From: Nephromyces sp. MM_2019
Lineage: Eukaryota > Apicomplexa > Aconoidasida > Nephromycida
Direction: 5' to 3'
NCBI GenBank assembly: GCA_015657535.1
Contig: JADHZB010002093.1
Span: forward strand, 28,634-92,633
DNA: 64,000 nucleotides
Each line of letters begins with the position of its first letter. Positions within the stretch are counted from its first letter, which is position 1. The notes below the pieces were generated by a model, which made no database searches, had not been told where the DNA came from, and worked only from the letters and a program-made list of their open reading frames with translations. A program made the translations under genes and the position numbers. Below, one piece after another: positions 1 to 10,400 of the stretch.

Positions 1-178
1 TGTTTGAGCAAAAAGGGCAGCATTATGGCGTAAAAACTTTAATTTTTACGTGTAGCCAGCATATTACAAATTATGTTTCTCACTTGAAAAAAACCAAAAC
101 TATTTCTCAATTTTAAGCTCCTATAGCTCATGCTTCACAACAAAAAGTACTTATATGCAGCAAAAATTAGTGATTATA

Positions 179-371
179 CAAAGAATCAAAAATATTTTAA
201 GGACTGACTCTGGTAGGTCCATCTTGCCGGCTCTCCAATATGGCCATAATTCCTTCTTAAAACCCTCTTTTAGAGTAGATTTAGCCTCTTCAATTATGCT
301 ATCAATACTATTTGGCGATAGCGGGTTTACGCAGACCGATCGACCAGTGCCATGTAATCCGTCTAAACGTC
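179..371 (-). CDS. Partial exon(s) of an unidentified minus-strand gene at the left edge
   Basis: On the minus strand an acceptor-like ...GACGTTTAG near position 372 is followed by an open, hydrophilic reading frame. It contains the peptides VNPLSPNSIDSIIEEAKSTL and FKKELWPYWRAGKM. It may leave the frame at a GTCAGT donor shortly before an in-frame stop near position 156. The composition (acidic helix, aromatic cluster, basic end) is protein-like and unlike the intron sequence around it. The arrangement faintly recalls the C-terminal helices of an RGS domain, but the resemblance is too weak to assign. The gene's other exons must lie outside the window or were not found. The plus-strand reading frame over the same bases is probably its shadow. 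Confidence 0.35.
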
Positions 372-842
372 ACGGATACGTACAAAATACCGGCATGAGG
401 TGGTTGGTTTGAGTATGAACAAAATCATGAACATAGAATGTCCATTGAGGGAGTCATATCATCAGAAGAAGAATAATATTTTACCGTTTGAAATAGCGAT
501 CATTAGTTATAGAGTTTTAGATTATGAACCGGTACATCAAAGTAGAGCTATAGAAATTAAGAAAGATCAAAGAAAGCAGCAGAATTAATTGGCAGGAGCC
601 GCTTACAATCAGGAAAAAAATATCATAAATGAATTTTCAAGTGTAAGGAGGAGACGAGTAAGTGTTTTATAAAGGAGATAACACGTGGATATTGAATTAT
701 TAATATACTATCAAAAAATAATGGCATTCAAGAGAGGACCATCGATTTATTTGAGTCAATCTTAAACTACGCATTTAACGGGTATTCATGAAAAAAAGCG
801 TTCCCAGCTATAGTATCCTAAAGCCAAAAGATAAATCCAATG

Positions 843-2919
843 CTACACAGCTAATTCAGATGATTGCAGTGGAGGTAGACAAAATTGCCTGTGAGGGCAT
901 GCATCTTGAAGTATTTTCAAACAAAAATCATGCCCCTTTAGCTCATTGAAAATTAAAGACAAGTTTTTGTTACCTGCTATGTAGAACAATCTATCAAATG
1001 GTTTCTTTTTAAAAAAACCTGTCCAACCACGAAATAGAGCTAATATAGCATCTTCAACTGAGGAGTCAGTACACTCGTGATGAACGTCATTTCTTATAAT
1101 ACACTGTTTTACAGTTTCCTCTTGATTTTGTTTTATCTTCTCAAGGCGCATCCTTTTTGCAAGCAGTGAAATGTTACGAAGCTCCAACGGACCATTTAGT
1201 GCAATATACACATAGAGATACCGTGTGAATTTCAATACCACATGCATATGATTTTCCAGTTTTGTTAAAATCATTGAATCATTTTTTGTACCTCTCGTCA
1301 TATGCTCTATTCGTATGGGTTCGGAAGATGAGAACAGGGGAAAACGTAGATAAGCCTTTGATGCCTTCTTTGAAGCTCCAGCATCATAAAAGCTTACAAA
1401 AGCAGTACCTTCACACTGATATGGATCCAGAGGATGCGGAATACAGCGACAGGCATTCACTATTCCAAATCTTGAAAAGAAACGGCGCAAACGCTCTTGC
1501 ATATACTCAGGGCTAGCACCAGCAGGCACTCCTTGTAGCCTTAATGTGTTCGGTACAAAAGAACTTAATTTGAGTAACCTGAAAACAATAGAAATCAAAG
1601 TAGTGACTCTGCAAAAACTTTTTTGCATGTATCATTGCTTTTCAGCTTGAAGAATCAGCAAAACGAAGGTTTCCATTTTATAAAATTCAGCATTTAACAC
1701 AACGAAGTCTGGAAAACAAAATTGAATGGCTCAAGCGTTGAATCTAGCACAAGGAGACTACGTGATGTCAGCCATTATATTGGCTCAATTTAAAAAAAAA
1801 TTTGACTCTTCAGCACAATCTTGAGAACCTGCAGCTTCTCGTTATACCATCGAATAAGCATGAAATAGCAGGTGCTTTTTTTGATTCTGCAAGCCCGGTG
1901 TTCGATTTACACAACTCTCGTCAATAGAAGAAGAAAAATGGTAAATTTTACCGTTAATTTGCTCTAAAAAAATAACTAATGCTAATTAGCAAAATTCGCC
2001 CACATCCTGCTGAATATCTCCGTTTCTTGAACCTATTAGGGTTGTAAAATTTTGTATTTTCTACTGATTTTTTAGATTAAAGTATTAGGCACAAACAAAC
2101 TGAAATGAAAGCGATATATCAAGCTGTGCTGGATAAAAATGACTATAAAAATATTGACTGGCAAGGCAGGCATTAATAAAATTATTTCATGAGCCTCCGG
2201 TAAAGTCACTAGTAAGAGGGCAGCAGTCATGTTCGTGAGAATAGCACAAGCGCTAACATTTTATCACTGCTTCTGCTCTAATATCATTTAGGCAGAGCTT
2301 AGACAACAATGCTTAAGCTAGATTTGCAGGTACTAAAGAGCTTAAATAGCTTAAAACCTCAATGCAAGTGGTCTAGAAACATAACAGTAATCTTGATTAG
2401 ATTCAAGATTACTTTTTTCCATAAATATTGAAAGGGTGAGTTAAGCTTCTTTCGTACTTAATGAAAAGTCATACGCCGCTTCTTCAAAGAAAATTGATGC
2501 AGGCGAGCTTCTATGCTATAGTGAAAGTCGTAGTAGATGGCATTTCTAATACAATTTAATCAAATGGTGTCATAGGCCAAAAAAGTTGAACAAATCGTTA
2601 TGCAATAACATAACAATTCATTTATTAAGTACTTTGAATTTATGGAATCCTCCATCCAGTTGATGCGTTTTAACGTTATCCTCGACACGTCAGGATAGTG
2701 ATACAAATCAGGAAATTCATCTGTCACTGAGCCTCTCCTTGGGATATATTCCTTAGTCACATCTTTAACGAAAAACGAGCCGCCCAGCCGAGCTGCAAAA
2801 AAGGCTCGGCGCTGAGGGGCAAGCACACTTCTTTCAAGCAGGCAAGAAGGACCAAATTCAAAAAAGGAAATGCCGCCCGAAGAGGCAGTCAGCAATGGGA
2901 TCCTTTGTAAGTTCTGCAT
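843..2919 (-). CDS. RNA-recognition-motif (RRM) protein with a presequence-like N-terminus, two exons
   Basis: Exon 1 is 2633-2919 and exon 2 is 843-1578. The donor GTACTT and acceptor TTTTCAG join phase 2 to phase 2, recreating a Lys codon and giving 340 residues. The first ~60 residues are rich in Arg, Ser and hydrophobics (QRIPLLTASSGG, SVLAPQRRAFFAARLGG), which looks like a mitochondrial or plastid targeting presequence. An RRM follows at about residues 107-185: beta-1 LRLQGVP acts as RNP2, then YMQERLRRFFSRFGIV, then EGTAFVSFYD as RNP1. The last ~150 residues are unassigned and end in LPPLQSSELAV. RRM proteins bind single-stranded RNA; an organellar RNA role is inferred from the N-terminus only. 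In-frame TTG/ATG codons upstream of 1578 belong to the intron. Confidence 0.7.
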
Positions 2920-3070
2920 TTCTCACATCTAGAGACAAATCAACGAGTAGTGCAACAGCTTTTAAAGATTACTGTATACAGCTGATGGCTGCCCCTAATT
3001 TTAACGTCACCATGATATTCTCGTCATCATTTCTGGAAGCCAGTTATGCACTAATTGTATAGATTTCTAC

Positions 3071-3113
3071 CGCAGGGAGTAAGCCAATCAGGACGCAGCC
3101 AGTTGTATGATGG
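3071..3113 (-). CDS. Candidate short internal exon of an unidentified gene
   Basis: A strong acceptor (ACTGTTTTACAG) and a donor (GCG|GTAGAA) on the minus strand bracket 43 nt. These encode PSYNWLRPDWLTPC in one frame. The aromatic, proline-rich peptide and two good splice signals make it more likely an exon than chance. No family was recognised. It may belong to the same gene as the exons at 4.0-5.2 kb, but the phases between them were not resolved. The plus-strand frame across 3055-3413 is also open and rich in Lys/Glu/Arg (VEKSAEKLAIVGAV), so a plus-strand gene cannot be excluded. Confidence 0.3.
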
Positions 3114-4048
3114 CTGTAAAACAGTTAATCCCTGTTATGAAGGTCGATACTTTGCAAAGCACTACAGTATAGACTCAGAAACTAATATTTTTGTGAAAGT
3201 ACATCGAGTTGCGGTATTATGGTTATCAAAATTTTAACAAGTCTACTTAGATCAAATCCTCCACAGGACATCAAAGTAAAACATCGAGCGAAGGTAGAAA
3301 AATCTGCCGAAAAATTAGCGATCGTTGGAGCTGTGCGTCTATCGGACGTTACACCAAAGAAGAGCCGCGAGCGACAGAGGAAACTAGCAATATTATCTCG
3401 TGTTTGTCGATAGCGGATTTCGCAAGTCTATACTCTTATCTAGCTGGGAAGAATATTTCGGGAAATATGTTTTGTAAGCATGCTCATTCGCTCCGTTTCG
3501 CCGCAAGTTTCTGATTATTTTCATAGTACTAAATTGAAGAACCGACATAAGATTCCCGTGCTAGCACAGCAGCCATTGTATTATACTTTTCCTGCTGGGC
3601 AAACAATACCTAATAGCACGCCCAAAATGAAGCATTAGGATGGAGAAACGCCTCGGTCACAGGTTTTAATCAATAGCTCCGCTGCAACTCGGCTGCTTCG
3701 GAAGTTTGGCTATTTTCCCTATTTTTGAGAAACTGGGATAACTTTGGCTGAACCCTTGTAGCTAGCGTCCGTGCCTATATCTTCGTGTTGTCTACTGTTT
3801 AGCGACTTTCTGTGGATCCGTTTATCGATTCTACGAATAACTTTGCCCGACCATTCATAACCCTAAAATGAATTATATTTATTTTTCTAATCACCTAAGG
3901 GAAAAGCCTGTGAAATGGAAGGCGCAGCAGTTCGCCTCCAAGTTGTCTAAAGGTACACCTTCATGAGTGTAGCTCTTTCGGTCAGGCCAAGCATTACGCG
4001 TGTAAATCTCGTGAAGGAGGCACTTGCTGATTTTCTCGAAACTTACTG

Positions 4049-4216
4049 CTAATTGCAACGGCAGTACAAGCCTTCATACTGGATTAGACAGAGCATTGCG
4101 AGCAGCGAGCCCTCCCAGAAAAAATAAGGACTTGTTCTCATAAGTGTAGCAGGGCAATATTCTTCTGCGATACAGCGCTCTCGTACACTTTTCATTGCTT
4201 GCATATCGTACCCTAG
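4049..4216 (-). CDS. Candidate exon of an unidentified gene, possibly terminal
   Basis: An acceptor-like TTGCTCTAG is followed by an open frame of about 56 codons. It reads GYDMQAMKSVRERCIAEEYC, continues MRTSPYFFWEGSLLAM and ends at a stop after LYCRCN. A hydrophilic start followed by a hydrophobic stretch would fit a small membrane-associated segment. A second probable exon of the same strand lies at about 4490-4640, with MNFLLPEALRLCEKQE and KIIRKTK followed by a GTATCC donor. The two do not join in phase directly, so at least one boundary is wrong or an exon is missing. No homologue was recognised. Confidence 0.3.
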   Translation of the reverse strand, partial: LGYDMQAMKSVRERCIAEEYCPATLMRTSPYFFWEGSLLAMLCLIQYEGLYCRCN

Positions 4217-4877
4217 AGCAATTAAAGATATTTTCCAGCATAAAGCAATTAAGACTACCTCATACGGAATACGAGGCAATAAATAAAGGGCTTGCTGAAC
4301 ACATAGGGGATGCTTCTCAATAGGCTTAAATGAAATTTATTCCTTTCTCCTTTCGTATTGTAGTGCATTAACAATTCGTTAAGGTGCACAGAGCATCCGC
4401 ATCAAAAAAGGGGGGTTCTCCCTAAATTTACACCTATTATTTTTCAAAATTTGTTGGATAAATCTTTATGTTTCCCGAAGTTGTACTGGTTATCATGTGA
4501 TAGCGCGACATACGGATACTTTTGTTTTTCTGATGATTTTCGGTCTAATTTCTTGCTTTTCACACAATCGTAAGGCTTCAGGGAGTAAAAAGTTCATGAT
4601 GCGCATAGCCAGTAGGTGGAAGCATGCCGAAAGATAGATACATCAACTCATTATAGATTTGCAGAGGAAATTTTTTAGACTTTCATGCAAGTACATATAC
4701 AGCACAAGGTAGACATCAAGTAATAGCTATCTCTTACCACCTGGAAAGCGTACCAAAAGTGGTAAGCTAAACTGCAAGTTCGACTTCCACACGCTTAAAT
4801 TAAACTATTTGAATGTGCAATTTACAGCTACTAGATAAAAGATAAAAATCCCTCAAATACAAGGCATTATTTCAACC

Positions 4878-5150
4878 TCAACGCAGGCAACAAAATAGCG
4901 CTTTCAAGGACGCTATAAACCTAGATGCCAAAACACCATTTGAAATCTCAATTATAGGAACATTAATCTTTCTGAAGTAAGACCTAAGGCAGGTAAATTC
5001 AACACTAACCCCTAACGGCACTGTATTCGGAATCAACTCAGAGGGAATATGCAAGGACAGGAAAGATGATTTTGTCAAGCAGAGTTCGGTGCTATCAGAT
5101 ATAATGATATAACCTCTCAATAAAAAGGCTTTAAGAAAGGTATATAAACA
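4878..5150 (-). CDS. Candidate exon of an unidentified gene
   Basis: The minus strand holds a long open frame containing IIISDSTELCLTKSSF, IPSELIPNTVPLGVSVEF and YFRKINVPIIEISNGVL. It starts after a possible acceptor at about 5135 and runs to a stop at 4878. A possible donor (GCATCTAG|GTTTAT) lies inside the 3' part. Codon content differs from the flanking AT-rich, stop-rich sequence. I do not recognise the family. A further exon-like stretch, FSLPLLVRFPGG between a TTGCAG acceptor and a GTAAGA donor near 4740-4785, may be the next exon downstream. Confidence 0.3.
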   Translation of the reverse strand, partial: CLYTFLKAFLLRGYIIISDSTELCLTKSSFLSLHIPSELIPNTVPLGVSVEFTCLRSYFRKINVPIIEISNGVLASRFIASLKALFCCLR

Positions 5151-6116
5151 ATTGAAAAACATGGCAAGCAATGTAGAAACCCAACTCTGGATCTTTAACC
5201 ATGTGAAGCATAGGCAGCAGCCGCATACAGGCAAGCTTTCTGTGTGACATGAAACGCCAAGGTAGTAAAGAACTGCAGAAAATAAATAGATGAATAACTG
5301 GCAAAAACATTATATTAGTATATTAGACTGCGTCACTCCCGGGGATGCGCAAAGCGTCCGCGCATAACGAAACTCATGATAGAAGCGCTAATGAAGCATG
5401 ATTCAACGGAAGCAATCCATCTAATGGGAAGAACAAAAGCGATATAAGCGGAGTAATAAAGCAATAAATAACGAAAAGCAGGGCTTTCACACTGTCTTAG
5501 CGTATAAAATAAAATATAAACGACGCAATATACTTTAAGCTAAAATCAAACGCGGATGGAGCAACCACAATATAGACAACATGGAGGCAGGTCATGAATC
5601 AACTAGAAAGGACTATATGAGAATGGAATATAATATTGAATGCCTTTGCATCATTACATGCGGCTTTAGTCGAGATAGTAAAATGCATGAAACAAATTTC
5701 AACTTATTTCGAAGGCCTAACAGGCTGCTTTTGCATTTTTCTCCCTCTAAAAAATCACGCTCCCTTCTCAGCAGAAGCAATGGGCACTACCTGAAGCGAA
5801 AATCCAACAGGATGCACATTTCATTTTAATTCTAATTGCGCTATTGCATCACATAAAAAAAAGCGCAAAAGGCTTCTCGCCCTGCATAAATTGTTGCAGT
5901 TGACTTTATCACAACATGCTGCATTCTGCTAGTCCATTCAAAGAATATGGATTCTTAAAACAGATCGTAGTCAACTGAGTTAAAATATAAAACTACGAAC
6001 CAGCATATGCTGTAACCCAATGATGATGAGTTAAAAGATACAATTGCAAATAAATAGCTTCAGAGCAACATCACACGTAAGGCGAAAAAAAATAAAAAAA
6101 CCCTAAATGGTACCAT

Positions 6117-7281
6117 CTAGCGCTTTTTTTTTTTCATCAGTTTTTCGCCACGAGAAGTAGTTCCATACTGTTCCAACAATTCTTCATGGTAGAGATGAAC
6201 CTTTAAAGTATAGATCTTGTGGTTTATTTTCCTCACAAATCCATCTACACAAGGGTTGGCATTTCCATAAGAGCGCCTAACAGGAATAAATTGTAATAAA
6301 TAAGATTCATCTCACTTACAAAGCAACATAATACTCGGCTAAAAACCCTTTAACAATATACTTGAAATAATAAAAAAAGTTCCATTTCGAAAAGATAATG
6401 CAGAGATTTATCAATGTATAGATGAATTCAAACATACAACAAGCCATTCAGATAAACCTCTTCCCTCCAAATTTTACCTTCCTTGGATAACAATTGAGCT
6501 TGTGGGGAGTTTCTTTGATAACTCTACTCCGTTAAGAGCCATATCAACAAGCTGCTTTTCCTCCACCTGAGCGCGGTATAAGTCCTCCGTATTCTCCCAA
6601 CCTGTAGCACACCATTCCTGCAGTTACGTACGGGCAGTAATATGACACATCCATTTTAATTTATGCAACCAACTCCCACGAGTTGAAATCGCTCAAACAT
6701 GACATGAAACCGTATAAAGGAGGCCAAACTGATGTGAAGAAAATCATAAAAGCAAGTAGTGATCGCTAATAATAGCCGTTTTATTACAGAATTGAATACC
6801 GGAAAACTTCCTTTTTTAGAAATGAATTCAACGCTTCAAGGATAGGCTAAAGGCCAGCTTCATCTTCAAAAAGCAAACTTTTGGATAGCTAGCAACTTTA
6901 AACATGTGCATCACATAAAAATGGGAACTTAAACCAAAGCGAAAAAGGCCACTTTAGAAACAAGGTCTAAATATCCCAAAACTCTTTATAAGAGTTGCTT
7001 AGAATACCAAAAAATTCTAAAGTCTAAAATTGCAAAGCGATGTATACATCACAGAAAGATAAATAATCGTAGTAGTACAGAGTTGACCTCAAGGTAGCGA
7101 CTGTACATTTTCTTATTTAATCCATTACCATTCGCTCATTTTGTTGCTGCTGTAACTTTTGCTGCTCCTTACGGTAGAATTCATTCTCTTTAACCCTCAT
7201 AAAACGCAACCTCTGCACTGTGCTAGCCGCTTTTTTACTGACGGAAGTGCCTCCTTCAGAAGCACCTCGACTGCCATCCAT
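6117..7281 (-). CDS. MPP6-like (M-phase phosphoprotein 6) nuclear exosome cofactor, three exons
   Basis: The exons are 7129-7281, 6478-6617 and 6117-6276. The joins are GTAATG/CTGCAG (phase 0) and GTAAAA/CTGTTAG (phase 2). Together they give 150 residues from ATG to TAG. The layout resembles the MPP6 family: an early basic helix STVQRLRFMRVKENEFYRKE (compare LRMKFM in MPP6), an acidic linker with a tryptophan, then IQGRRSYGNANPCVDGF matching the GRxSFxGFNPxVE signature. The protein ends in a basic tail, EKLMKKKKR. MPP6 proteins help the nuclear exosome with Mtr4 recruit and process RNA such as 5.8S pre-rRNA. The family assignment rests on the GR-[ST]-[FY] signature and layout and is moderate; the gene structure itself is well supported by consistent phases. 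Confidence 0.55.
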
Positions 7282-8212
7282 GTTAAGGAAAATAGATAGT
7301 GAAGGTCAAAGAGGTGGCGAGAGGTTAAGAGAGAATGTGAAATTGATTATACCGCTTTAAGACAATGCTCTACCTTGCCAATCGAACAGAATACCCGTGA
7401 AGACTTCCATTTAGGGAGTTAGAGGAAAAGAACGGAACATCACTTGCAGGGCATTGCGCAAGCATAACCAAAGAGACTTACGCTCAATATGTAGTACGAA
7501 TTACCCGGCAAGGCAGTAATATTTCACTGCCGTTGCAGTACCTAAACGACATGCACTTTTTGAAGCGTCCTCTACGGTACAACATACGAGTAATTCGAAG
7601 AAGTGGCTACTAGTTTGAAAATCCACGAAGCCACGACACTCCCCTGGCACCTCAAAGTCTGAGGGAGTCGGAGTTTTCCGAAGTTACGAGGCATGACCGA
7701 CTCTGCGTGTTACCTTGTGCAAATAGATTATCAGCCTCGACTTAATTTCACCGCGTTCAAAACAAGGGTCAGTTCGTTGTGACACGCAGATGACGCGGCC
7801 TGTGCGATGCCTACACTTGAACTGGTAAACAGACTTGAAGTTGCGCAACAGCTCCCTGCATATTCATGTTTCAACCCATGCGGATTTAATCTGAGAACCG
7901 CCTATATACGTGAAAAAATATTAATGGTTGCTTTTTTTAAAGTGAATAAACGGGCAGATTACCCCTACGGAATTGCTTTTGACTTCAGCTTGGCTTTAAA
8001 TCTTGCACGGTACAATTAGAGCTGCATTCTCATACTGGTGAGCTTCAGGTGAGATTGCTGGTCTTTAGTACTCGGCAAAATTCATGTTGCATTACACTTT
8101 TTCGATGTGATATTCATAGTGTAAGTATTTGGCAAGTCCATCTTTACTTTCACATCATATTCAGTAATACTATTGTTCCCAAAGAGAATTTATCCGCACG
8201 TGATGTCTTTTT

Positions 8213-8765
8213 TTATTTAGCTACTGGCCTTTGCGCTGTGACGTAAGGGTTACGAAGTTCAGGCTTTGCTTTTTTAGCATTGAGGTAACGCACTTTTATC
8301 GATTGTTCGTAACGCGCTTCTTGCTCGGCTGAGATAACTTCACCTTTTAATTCTTAATTCAAAAGCACCTGACAGTTCAGACAGAGTTTGCGTCCATTGC
8401 CCTATACCCCAAACCCCGTCGTGAAAGTTCGCGTACATTTTCGAACTCTTTAATAGTAACATTTTCTGCATGAGTTATCAGCAAGAAGTTGCAGCCTTCA
8501 AGTATACGTGAAACCAGGGAAAATTTGGTAAAATTGCATCACAGGCAAAAAAAAACTTTACACGGCAAAAATTTTTGATTGCAAGGATAAATTCAACCAA
8601 GAACTATAGCTAAGGTTAAATCAATAATTATCCTCTGTAGTGGTGTAACATTGATCTCTATATTTTTTACAAGATTCTTTGAATAGCTGTGGTTGTTCTG
8701 GTATAGCATCACACAAGAATAAATATCCTTTTCTCTTTATATACACTTTTCTCGTTATTAGACAG
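8213..8765 (-). CDS. C-terminal exons of an unidentified gene with a charged, coiled-coil-like tail
   Basis: Three exons join in consistent phase: 8671-8765, 8415-8495 and 8213-8328. They encode ITRKVYIKRKGYLFLCDAI and PEQPQLFKES, then FLLITHAENVTIKEFENVRE, then EQEARYEQSIKVRYLNAKK, ending in RNPYVTAQRPVAK and a TAA stop. The last exon has a strong acceptor (GTTATCTCAG). The middle exon's acceptor (CTTGAAG) is weak and its boundaries are the least sure. The tail is charged and probably helical. No family was recognised. The exons at 9.3-9.7 kb may belong to the same gene, but the connecting exon was not settled. Confidence 0.45.
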
Positions 8766-9289
8766 CTGAAGTCAGTCACTACACTATACTATGCCAAGCA
8801 TTGGAGTCAAAAATATTTTCGAGGGTAGTGGGAAAGCCAGAAAAAGCTTACTCTGCACGTACTCCAAATTAACTAACTTAATCAGGAAATAAGATCAGGT
8901 AAAACAACTGTGGAACGAAGTGAATTTTTGCCAGGTTTTCAAACATATCAAGAACTAAGAGTTTCAGCAAAAGCGGAGTTATGCAGCATTGAAAGACCAC
9001 TTTTGGAAACAAAGTTATTTTATCATACTTCCATTGCGATGCTTCGACTGTCTATGTCCCTAGGTTACATCTAGAATTCCAAGAGGTTATAGTAAAATCG
9101 TTAAGTAATCTCGTACTAAAAAATACGCGCGCTAAAAGTAGTTGTTTTGTATTGAAAAACGTAATTTTGATAAAACAGAGAAGTTTCTCCAGCGCGCAGC
9201 CATAGCCTTCCACCTTCATCATTGCTCATAAGGAAAATAAGCAGGATTCAGACTAAATTGGAGTATTTGTTGTATATATGGCTTATTAC

Positions 9290-9725
9290 AGTGAAGGAGC
9301 AGCATGGAACAGTTTCACAGCCAAAATTTAAATCCTTTACAATCCTCTTGACTAAATCCACACAAAAAAGAAAGTTTGCAATATACTCGGAATATAATGC
9401 AAGAAAATAGGGAAGTGAGTGCAGCTCAGAAACTGATACGCTCAAAATCAGTAAATGACCAAAAAGATCACACGAAGCAATAAGAAATGTATATGTTAAA
9501 ATTACAGGACTAGTGCAATTAAATCAAACTAAAGAATACTCTGCTGTAAAGAGGATCAATAATTTGCAATATAGTGACAATAGTACAAAGGAAAAAACAA
9601 GTATTATCATCATGAAGGCACTAAAAATCGTTAGAGTAAAGTAAAAGTAGTAACCAAACTTTTTTCTGAAATCATCTATTTTTCTGCCTTACAATTCATA
9701 AAATTTCTACAATCATTTCCACAAG
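9290..9725 (-). CDS. Two candidate exons, weakly similar to pantothenate synthetase
   Basis: Exon 9693-9725 has acceptor TTTTTCATTTTAG and donor GTAAGG and reads CGNDCRNFMN. Exon 9290-9351 has acceptor TGGATTTAG and donor GTAATA and reads KRIVKDLNFGCETVPCCSFT. They join in phase 1 through a Phe codon. The second peptide resembles the conserved IRRMVRDLNFxVE segment of pantoate-beta-alanine ligase (PanC), and the first sits where the GEKDxQQ loop would be. The match is short, the active-site signature is not intact, and no N-terminal nucleotide-binding motif was found. I treat the identity as a hint only. Confidence 0.3.
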
Positions 9726-10400
9726 CTAAAATGAAAAATATGAAAGTGTTAAGCGAATGTAGTCGATATATGAACAGAGATAATCGCTACGAGACTTGCA
9801 GATGGTTCCCACAGCGTCTTATAGTATGGCTATTTTAGCCTAAAACACTTTTTAATAACGAAATTTCTTAAGGTATTGCTGTTTTTATTTTCGGGTTGAA
9901 GATACTCATATCAAAAACCTTTGAAATTCACCCGCAAGCATCTTTTAAAATACCAGCGAATTGAGTAGCAAAAAAAATTGCTTTAACCATTTAACCATGA
10001 TTTACATAAATTGCAGCGCGGCGGCATCTGAAATGCATTTAAATAAGTAATTCTACTATCAAAAAATATAAAAAATTCAGGACATGAGAATCACGCATCG
10101 GCGTTACTGTAATAGGATCACACTTGAATTTTTATTATAATAGTCAAAATGAGCATTCAGTACAACTTCAGCGCATATTAAGTCCTTCGGAGAGTCTGCT
10201 GTGAAGCTGCGCAATATATGCGGCACAGATATTCTGAGAGAGGATTTAAACTTGATATTTACAATCAAACCGAGCGAATTTTTTTTATAAAAAACTGCAT
10301 GGTAGCCATTAAATGAGGAAGCACACTTAAAAAGCTTGTTACGAAAGCACACACTACTATGGGCCGTAAATTATTCATATAGCTTCTTAAAAAGTTCAGC

